64,000 bases of DNA from Bolinopsis microptera (taxonomy: Eukaryota > Ctenophora > Tentaculata > Lobata > Bolinopsidae): the NCBI RefSeq assembly GCF_026151205.1, contig NC_087073.1, forward strand, positions 11,439,578 through 11,503,577, read 5' to 3'. Shown in pieces: positions 56,797 to 64,000 of the stretch. The notes below the pieces were generated by a model. That model was not told the origin of the DNA. It was given only the letters and a program-made list of their open reading frames with translations, and did no database searches. Both the position numbers and the translations under genes were made by a program. Numbering within the stretch: the stretch's first letter is position 1; the number at the start of each line of letters is the position of its first letter.

Positions 56797-56879
56797 TTAG
56801 GGTTAGGGTTTCAGCATATGCTTCAATTAGGGATTGGGTTAGGGTTAGGGTTGGGATCAGATTAGAGGGTTAGGGTTTC
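56797..56879. repeat. Degenerate TTAGGG telomere-like repeats (right)
   Basis: Inverted counterpart of 166-246. Interstitial and degenerate. Confidence 0.75.
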
Positions 56880-57049
56880 GAATAGTCATTCATATCAGGG
56901 CCACCGTGAGAACGTGTTAACTGTTAAAGAAGTCACATGACAGTTGAGTGTAGAGTGATTAATCATCATTCAATTTATGAAATGTCATTTTTAGTTGACC
57001 GTGTTATATATTACAAAGGGCTTTATTTTTACAAATTTTCTACCATTTT

Positions 57050-57855
57050 TATTAAATTCAATTTATTGTATTGGTTTATTCATTTTCGAGGGTGTCTAAC
57101 CTTAAAGCTAGACAATTACCATTGTTGAAATTATTAGTGTATATTGTTTGATTAAACCAGAAACAATTGTTCACTAAAAACTTGCCAACATGGAACATTG
57201 CGCCACTGAACAAACCCCTAATGCAATCAGTTTTATAAGGAGAAGGATGAGATTTGATCCTGTTAAAACAATTTCCAACACTTTAATGGGTTTTAGGATC
57301 CTGTAGGCTGCATAATACCTTAATAAAGAAAATTAAGAAACCCCCTGGCCTCTCTCTTAATGACGATTACAGGTATGGTTTGGGTTTCCTAATTCGATGC
57401 TTACTAATTTTATGCATATTAATTATTTGATTTCTTAATTTTCTGTACTAAAGTAGATACTCAGAGACCTTGAAAGCTTTAATTTACACGAAAATGTGCA
57501 TGAGCACCTACATTGTATTGTAGTTTTTTATTAACAATATGTAATACCTGGTTAACAGACATTTATAATCCATGGAGCAACTCAGCCCATTGTCTATCGA
57601 TTCAAAGAATATTCATGTTAATTTTTCGAATGTGGGTTCATTTATCGCATTTATTTGATAGTTTTATGTATTGCATTGTGTTTGGCCATTCAAATTAGTT
57701 TGCTCTGAAAAAATGAGAGTTCTAGCTTCACAGATGACAGAGATGTGAAGCATAACGATTTTATTGATTACTTGGGATCAGGTAATTGGGACACTAGATC
57801 CGTACTATGGGAAACAAGACTCAAATATGAAACATGGCGGTGGTATAAGGGGTAT
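57050..57855. other. Unannotated sequence outside palindrome
   Basis: AT-rich. No exon, RNA gene or repeat that I can support. Confidence 0.4.
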
Positions 57856-58423
57856 AATCTAAGTAAACTATAGGTAAAAATATAATATTAATCATAAGCT
57901 AAAATGTACTAATCTTTGTATTCTAAATGGGGAAAAAGAAGAAACATTGTCAGTCAGTCGAGAAAATTGTCAGTCAGGCTATATGGCAGCTTTGTAGATG
58001 TTGTGACTATGCTAGTAGTGGTCCCAGGCTTGCGACTGGAATTGCGGTGTTAAATCGATTTAATGGTACCAACGATCCACCTCCCACTTGTTGTTTGGTA
58101 CTTAGCATTAATAGTGTTAGCTGTAGCCATTTATAGCAAGAATCTTAAAACTAAAGGGGATGACAAGGAAAAGAGGAAGGAAAAAGAATAACGGGACAAA
58201 CAATTAATTAAAGTATTTATAGGAGCATTAGATATTGTAATTACAAGCTACAATAATAAATCACTGACTAAAACTTCTAATTAAAATGACACTTGGTACG
58301 CTCGCCCATTTTCACTGGTCAGTCTGAACTTCGGTTTAGCACGTTGTACACTTATTCACCTAAGTTTCAGAATTTGTTCAGTTTAGCAGAGTTAGTACCC
58401 GTGTTTCAATAAATCAAAAGGTA

Positions 58424-61165
58424 TCAGGGGAGTTCTTTAATAATGTTACGGTCATCTAGAATACCGAACTTCCTGAAAACGTTATCATATTTCCTCAGAC
58501 AACGTTTAATGCATTTAATCAGTCTATCACGGCTATATCCTCTATCAATTAGAATTTTGAATATTTTGTGAAGATGTGAGGTAAAGATATCCAATCTAGT
58601 GCAAACATTACCATATCTAAGAACTTGACTTGAAAAAACGTTGTAGCCAACCTCGGTTGGGATGTTACTGTGAGGAAATGTAAGGGATACAACATGAAAA
58701 TTAAAATCATCAGTTTTGTTATACACTGATATTTCTAGTCCTTCTGTGGAAATATTAATATTTAAATCAAGGTAGTTAATGATTTTATTATTGGAACCAG
58801 CTCGCTCCATCTCCAATGAATTAGGATAAATATCTTTAATCAATTTATGAAAGTAAAGGTAGTTAATAATAGATAAATCGTCAACATATCGTTTATTATT
58901 GGATAATATCTTTGCTAATCCCATTTTCTTTTCCTGAAGTAAACGTTTCATATAATTAAATTCCTTTTTGCCAACAGTGAGATCAGCTATAGGGGAACTT
59001 GAATTTCCACCCATAGGAATACCCTTGGTTTGTATGAATACAATCCCACCGAAGACGACATAAGTGTTATAAATAATAAATTTAACAGCCTCTTTTAGGT
59101 CATCTTGACTAAAGCAGGCATGACAATCATAGGTTTTATTGGAAAAGAAACATGTATTACTGTCTCTTTTAGAAATACAAATATATCTATTACGGTCTGA
59201 AAATATTAAATCAACAACTTCATTAATCATATTCTCTACTTCAATCAAGTCTAATCTGGTATAAAGAGTAGTAAAATCATATACTTGTATATTATAAACA
59301 TCGCTATTTTTGATAGCTTCAAGGAATTCACTTGAGGAATCTATGCTCCAAAACATGTTTATACCGCTGTTGTTGTAGATTGCCTCGCAGTATTTCTTGA
59401 AGTATTTCCTCAAAAGTTTCAGACAACAGTTAACTTGGACGTTAAGTTGTTTCGTAACGCAAAAACGGGCACCTGCAATGAACCTCGCCTTGTAAGGGTT
59501 CTTATGAAGCTTAGGGTTCCAGAAGATGCGTGCTAGTCGCAAGTTTTTATCTTCAACTTGTACATTAAATCTCTCCTTTAGACTCTCAGATATATTATTG
59601 ACATAATGAGTCTCGTCTTCGCTACAGGGTTTATATGTATCATTACCTATACATTCTAGAGTATTAGGATCAAAACCCATTTCATTGACAAGAGTTTTTA
59701 CATAAAACCTTTTACAAATAAATGAAAAATTACCAGAAGCTTTGTCGATACTACAAATAATGTATTTACTTTTCAGCAATTTAAGACTTCTTTTAACATC
59801 ATCTTTTTCCAGTGTGTTTTCTTTTATTTCAAATGTTTCAGGAAAGTTTTTCTTGTAATATTCAATACGATTGGAAACTATTGATAACACTTTTTCCTTC
59901 CAATCGCTGAACTTTACTTCTTTTTGACAGTACTTTCTACTTTTTGATTTTATAAATTTATCGACAGCTTCGGTAACTGACATATATATCTCATCTGGAG
60001 ATTTAAATGTGGGAATTCTGTATTTACAACCGTAGGAAAGTACTTCCCTAAGTTCAACATTATCAACAATATCTAAATTACCAGTAACTACATGTCCATG
60101 AGGAGGATAATTGAAAGGGGAGGAGTGACAATCGCATGGACTACCTAAAATAGATTTAATATCAGAAATAGAAAGTTTCTTTAAGAATGAAGCATAGTTA
60201 CAAATAGAAAGACTTATAGGATCATTATACTCATAATAAATCTGTAATGGTGTAAAAGACTGAATCAAAATGGGAAGCAAATCAATGACTGAAGTGTCAG
60301 AGAAAATAGATTTTAGGTTAAGATTATCAATGAATTTGCAATTAAATGGAACAATTATAAATTCTCTATTACTGGATTCAGATTTGTTCTGATGGTATTT
60401 GGGGGAAAATGTTGAACAGAAAGAGGAACATACGTTGTAAATCAATCCTGAATTATTTTGACTCAAAGAGTAGAGAGTGTCTAAATCTGATAAGCTATAA
60501 CATTTTAATGTTTTGTATATGGAATGTTCTGAAGAGATGTTATCTTTCAGCCTGTTAATATCAGACTCTATGGTATCCAGAGACTTCTTAGGCTGAACTT
60601 TCTTCTTTCCATTCCCTCTGCCACGTTTGTATCGAGCAATCTGTCCACTAAAATAATTCATAACCCGATCTTGGGAGATGTTGCCCGTTCCTTTCTTCTT
60701 GTCATTAAGACCAAGAGGGAATGCTGTCCCAAGCTTCTCTATCCAGTAATCCTCCAGGAGAAGTAAATCATTTTTGACATCGGTGGACATGTCAGAATCA
60801 ACATAATCTACAATCTGTATGGAAGCATCTGAGAAGACGTGACCAGGAATATTAAAATGTTCATATAAAAATGTGGATGATTTGGCTTTGACACAATTTC
60901 TGTGGCCATTGACTCTTTTATGAAGTGGTTGAGTTGTTTCTCCAACATATTGTTTTTTACAGGTAGAACAGGTAATAACATAAATAACATTATTAGTTTT
61001 ACAATTAAATATAAAATTTGTATGTCCAAAGATAAAATCATTATTAAAAGTACTGCTCCTAAATGTATTAACAGGATTAAAACTGTTGCAAGTGAGACAA
61101 CCTCTACCATTGCAACATCTAAAAGTGCTAGAAAAGACATTACTAGGGGTTACCCATTTATTCAA
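58424..61165 (-). CDS. Naiad PLE protein: N-terminal GIY-YIG nuclease and RT
   Basis: 913 codons open. Order: GIY-YIG endonuclease at about residues 58-165 (VIYVITCSTCKKQYVGETTQ, the Cys-Cys-His-His set, and the acidic LLLLEDYWIEKLGTAFP end); a CxC motif as SPCDCHSS near 345; then an RT related to telomerase RT, with LHKNPYKARFIAGA, VYDFTTLYTRLD (motif A), GIPMGGNSSSPIADL and NNKRYVDDLS (motif C, near 760). A nuclease at the N-terminus with a CxC linker defines the Naiad/Chlamys group, in contrast to the usual C-terminal nuclease. The frame is also open upstream to about 61200 and no ATG precedes the nuclease; the first codon given is TTG, so the true start is unknown and may need splicing or another start. 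No stops or frameshifts seen. Confidence 0.88.
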   Translation of the reverse strand: MNKWVTPSNVFSSTFRCCNGRGCLTCNSFNPVNTFRSSTFNNDFIFGHTNFIFNCKTNNVIYVITCSTCKKQYVGETTQPLHKRVNGHRNCVKAKSSTFLYEHFNIPGHVFSDASIQIVDYVDSDMSTDVKNDLLLLEDYWIEKLGTAFPLGLNDKKKGTGNISQDRVMNYFSGQIARYKRGRGNGKKKVQPKKSLDTIESDINRLKDNISSEHSIYKTLKCYSLSDLDTLYSLSQNNSGLIYNVCSSFCSTFSPKYHQNKSESSNREFIIVPFNCKFIDNLNLKSIFSDTSVIDLLPILIQSFTPLQIYYEYNDPISLSICNYASFLKKLSISDIKSILGSPCDCHSSPFNYPPHGHVVTGNLDIVDNVELREVLSYGCKYRIPTFKSPDEIYMSVTEAVDKFIKSKSRKYCQKEVKFSDWKEKVLSIVSNRIEYYKKNFPETFEIKENTLEKDDVKRSLKLLKSKYIICSIDKASGNFSFICKRFYVKTLVNEMGFDPNTLECIGNDTYKPCSEDETHYVNNISESLKERFNVQVEDKNLRLARIFWNPKLHKNPYKARFIAGARFCVTKQLNVQVNCCLKLLRKYFKKYCEAIYNNSGINMFWSIDSSSEFLEAIKNSDVYNIQVYDFTTLYTRLDLIEVENMINEVVDLIFSDRNRYICISKRDSNTCFFSNKTYDCHACFSQDDLKEAVKFIIYNTYVVFGGIVFIQTKGIPMGGNSSSPIADLTVGKKEFNYMKRLLQEKKMGLAKILSNNKRYVDDLSIINYLYFHKLIKDIYPNSLEMERAGSNNKIINYLDLNINISTEGLEISVYNKTDDFNFHVVSLTFPHSNIPTEVGYNVFSSQVLRYGNVCTRLDIFTSHLHKIFKILIDRGYSRDRLIKCIKRCLRKYDNVFRKFGILDDRNIIKELP

Positions 61166-61199
61166 GGATTTTGAGAAAAATTTACCATTACGTTTAAGT

Positions 61200-61683
61200 C
61201 AAGAAGGTAACATCATCCCTTTCGGCGTTTCCGCCTAGACCCAACGACTCGAGATAGGCCAAGGACAACGGGTCGGACATCAACCTATTGTCATGGGGCT
61301 GCCATGATTGGGCGGGCGTTAGATGTCATGAACCTAAATAGTTCTCCCACCGACGCAGTGTAGCCTGGCGAGATTCTTCGCGACCATAAAAATCTCTTAG
61401 AACCGGATCTTGCACTGCCGCTGTTTCTCGTACCGTAGCATGGCGGACAGCTCACGCCAGAAAATGAAATAAACAGGTAAATACAGGATAAATCAGGAGA
61501 TGTATGTACAACAACAAGACTTCAAGGAGGGCGCCCAAGAAAACAAAGATCAACCAAATCTCGGAACAAATGGCCGGGAGAGATATAAATGTAATTATAG
61601 AGCAATATCAAGAAAAGCTATCAATTATGTATCCAACGGGGCGGAAGAACCGACCACCAGTACTTGATACCATGATACGGACG
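61200..61683 (-). other. 5' region of full-length Naiad unit
   Basis: Lies between the truncated copy and the ORF; GC-richer than the flanks. Presumed leader. No promoter or ribozyme fold could be verified by eye. Confidence 0.4.
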
Positions 61684-62252
61684 TAATCTAAGTAAACTAT
61701 AGGTAAAAATATAATATTAATCATAAGCTAAAATGTACTAATCTTTGTATTCTAAATGGGGAAAAAGAAGAAACATTGTCAGTCAGTCGAGAAAATTGTC
61801 AGTCAGGCTATATGGCAGCTTTGTAGATGTTGTGACTATGCTAGTAGTGGTCCCAGGCTTGCGACTGGAATTGCGGTGTTAAATCGATTTAATGGTACCA
61901 ACGATCCACCTCCCACTTGTTGTTTGGTACTTAGCATTAATAGTGTTAGCTGTAGCCATTTATAGCAAGAATCTTAAAACTAAAGGGGATGACAAGGAAA
62001 AGAGGAAGGAAAAAGAATAACGGGACAAACAATTAATTAAAGTATTTATAGGAGCATTAGATATTGTAATTACAAGCTACAATAATAAATCACTGACTAA
62101 AACTTCTAATTAAAATGACACTTGGTACGCTCGCCCATTTTCACTGGTCAGTCTGAACTTCGGTTTAGCACGTTGTACACTTATTCACCTAAGTTTCAGA
62201 ATTTGTTCAGTTTAGCAGAGTTAGTACCCGTGTTTCAATAAATCAAAAGGTA

Positions 62253-62771
62253 TCAGGGGAGTTCTTTAATAATGTTACGGTCATCTAGAATACCGAACTT
62301 CCTGAAAACGTTATCATATTTCCTCAGACAACGTTTAATGCCTTTAATCAGTCTATCACGGCTATATCCTCTATCAATTAGAATTTTGAATATTTTGTGA
62401 AGATGTGAGGTAAAGATATCCAATCTAGTGCAAACATTACCATATCTAAGAACTTGACTTGAAAAAACGTTGTAGCCAACCTCGGTTGGGATGTTACTGT
62501 GAGGAAATGTAAGGGATACAACATGAAAATTAAAATCATCAGTTTTGTTATACATTGATATTTCTAGTCCTTCTGTGGAAATATTAATATTTAAATCAAG
62601 GTAGTTAATGATTTTATTATTGGAACCAGCTCGCTCCATCTCCAATGAATTAGGATAAATATCTTTAATCAATTTATGAAAGTAAAGGAAGTTAATAATA
62701 GATAAATCGTCAACATATCGTTTATTATTGGATAATATCTTTGCTTTGGATAATATCTTTGCTAATCCCAT
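62253..62771 (-). pseudogene. Truncated Naiad RT C-terminus (upstream copy)
   Basis: 172 codons, the last part of the same RT from YVDD onward, almost identical to 58424-58930 with a few changes (C/G, Y/F, V/M) and an inserted SKAKI duplication near its start. 5'-truncated. Confidence 0.85.
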
Positions 62772-62789
62772 AAGACATAACGTAAATAT

Positions 62790-63076
62790 AATGAATTTTG
62801 CCCCCCTTCCCGCATCCCTGTATAAGAAGTAAAATCATATTGACTTCACTATACTACAAGGTCCTATCCGTACCTCAAAATTTGGTAATCTGCTGTAAAC
62901 CAAGCGACCAGTATGGAGTAACCCACCATGAACTCCATATTTATTCTTTCTCCCTTAATAAAATGTGATCAATTAACAACACTGAAAGCTTTGCTGCTAC
63001 ATTGCAGTTATATAAATTTCATTCTATCATCATACCGTTATCTGCTTAATAAGAATTGATCCTTTATAGCTGGGAT
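62790..63076. other. Sequence downstream of Naiad insertion
   Basis: No feature recognised. Ends with CCTTTATAG, a possible splice acceptor before the next entry. Confidence 0.3.
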
Positions 63077-63232
63077 ATGCCACGCCCAGAAGAGCTGAGA
63101 TTAACAGAGTACGGTTCAGAAGACAGTGATTACGATGAGGACATCTTCAACAACTCTATCATACACAGCTATGAGAAAAAGGTTCCTTTTTTTAAATCTC
63201 GTAGCAACAAAATTGATTTGAACATTTATTAA
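63077..63232 (+). CDS. Possible 5' exon or small ORF, acidic
   Basis: ATG followed by PRPEELRLTEYGSEDSDYDE and on to SYEKK, where AAAAAG/GTTCCT could be a donor after 35 codons; without splicing it stops at 63230-63232 (51 residues). The acidic, charged composition suggests the disordered start of a larger gene running beyond the window. I do not recognise it. Confidence 0.3.
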   Translation: MPRPEELRLTEYGSEDSDYDEDIFNNSIIHSYEKKVPFFKSRSNKIDLNIY

Positions 63233-64000
63233 CAGAATCCTTTTGGCTCATTCCGCTCTCACAGGTGTGAATTGCAGACAAAATTGTAAATCATAAAAAT
63301 TTATTTTTATATTACACGACATTTTAATCTGCTGTCCGCTGAGGTTAAAATTCTATATTTGTATGCATTAGTGCATATATATTTGATAATTTACCTGTTG
63401 CGAGAAAGAAATGGTTAAAGTTTAAATGGTTTTCTCCACTTCTCCACTGTTTGACGATTTAACTATTAATCTAGTGCTCAGTACAAAATAAGTTTAAATA
63501 ACAGATCTGGTCAACTTCACTATACAATCTACATTCACATCATGACCAGAGGGCAATTAGGTGATGAAACACTCGCCCGTTACCAGGCCTGCAGTAATTG
63601 GGTAAATGTATATGCAAGGTGGCTCTTGCACAACCTATCTCCATATATGGTATAATTAGTTAAATAGTCTCGCTAATCGACCGTAAGACGGACGCAGCTT
63701 CTTACCCCGATCTTGCTACGTAATAAGGTAGAGTCTGTGTGTGTGTGTACTGTGTGAGGCATCAGTCAGTGTACACATGAACATAGTACACACAGTACAG
63801 CTTATTTTATCTATAATGATAAAAGACTAATCACTGTTGGGGTACAATTCTTGCTAACTACCCCCGTACTACCTTTGTACAATGTACCTACAAGTCCTAC
63901 ATTGTAGTACCTGTGATAACATTATATGGTTTGGTACAAGCTATTGTACCGATAACCTAACGGCACACATTTAGGTATTTGGAATGTGGAATATCAATAC
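63233..64000. other. Unannotated right end
   Basis: Contains a short GT run near 63738-63750 and several GTACA/TGTAC inverted pairs near 63870-63960. No gene seen. Confidence 0.35.

Larger units (their letters stand above)
36748..57049. repeat. Right arm of giant imperfect palindrome
   Basis: Inverted copy of the left arm. It carries private sequence at about 48666-53690 (including a third MFS copy), 53735-53851 and 54856-55229, and lacks the seven left-arm insertions. The match to window position 1 ends near 57049, so the true outer end cannot be fixed here. Confidence 0.95.
57856..62771 (-). mobile_element. Naiad-type Penelope-like element with tandem truncated copy
   Basis: A full unit (about 61684 to 57856, minus strand) is preceded by a 5'-truncated copy of the same element (62771 to 61684) in head-to-tail order, the pseudo-LTR arrangement of Penelope-like elements. 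Both units share TAATCTAAGTAAACTATAGG at the 3' border. The truncated copy begins inside the RT, at the Met-Gly just before the YVDD block, with a 17-bp internal duplication. Flanking duplications were not identified. Confidence 0.85.

Noticed and set aside
57927-58136. 69-codon ORF, identical at 61756-61965, on the plus strand
   Set aside because: Lies in the repeated 3' region of the Naiad element, antisense to it. Identity is due to the tandem copy.
57856-62771. Hammerhead ribozyme in the pseudo-LTR
   Set aside because: No conserved CUGAUGA/GAAA core noticed by eye, and Naiad-type elements are reported to lack canonical hammerheads. A covariance search would decide.

Overview
The window is nuclear DNA of an invertebrate animal. 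The evidence is AT-rich sequence with GT-AG introns, a class A GPCR, an animal CR1-like LINE with an ORF1 esterase, a FLYWCH-type MULE, a Naiad-type Penelope-like element, hAT and TTAA-target DNA transposons, and degenerate TTAGGG-type repeats. The species cannot be named from the sequence; a non-bilaterian such as a cnidarian is only a guess.

The main feature is a giant imperfect palindrome. A left arm (about 1-36298) and a right arm (about 36748-57049 or beyond) are inverted copies around a single-copy spacer of about 450 bp. Each arm carries the same genes: a ten-exon set for a predicted ABC-class ATPase (COG3044/PF09818 type), an MFS transporter nested antisense in one of its introns, and a three-exon GPCR lying antisense just past its tenth exon. 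The arms differ by small substitutions and by many private transposon insertions. Comparing filled and empty sites between arms gives clean target-site duplications for several of them.

The ATPase reads outward to inward in both arms: + strand at 7068-26031 on the left, - strand at 48271-40082 on the right. Its eleventh, C-terminal exon (36548-36719, - strand) lies only in the spacer and faces only the right copy. The right copy can therefore be joined through all recognisable exons (503 codons), while the left stops after ten. If the palindrome is real, inversion of the spacer would pass this exon to the other copy. If it is an assembly join of two haplotypes, the missing exon marks the join.

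Left-arm private insertions: an internally deleted LINE (803-2810), two oppositely oriented 2-kb TTAA elements (10686-12688, 16120-18167), two MITEs (14939-15481), a MULE (18564-24747) invaded by a LINE with intact ORF2, and a 6.9-kb element with hairpin ends (28009-34899) holding a foldback element and an LINE tail. Right-arm private DNA: a third, decayed MFS copy (50755-53590) broken by a foldback element and two hAT MITEs, a 117-bp repeat, and a MITE carrying telomere-like repeats (54856-55229).

Beyond the palindrome, 57856-62771 is a Naiad-type Penelope-like element with N-terminal GIY-YIG nuclease, CxC motif and RT, preceded by a 5'-truncated tandem copy. The last 1.2 kb holds only a possible short exon.
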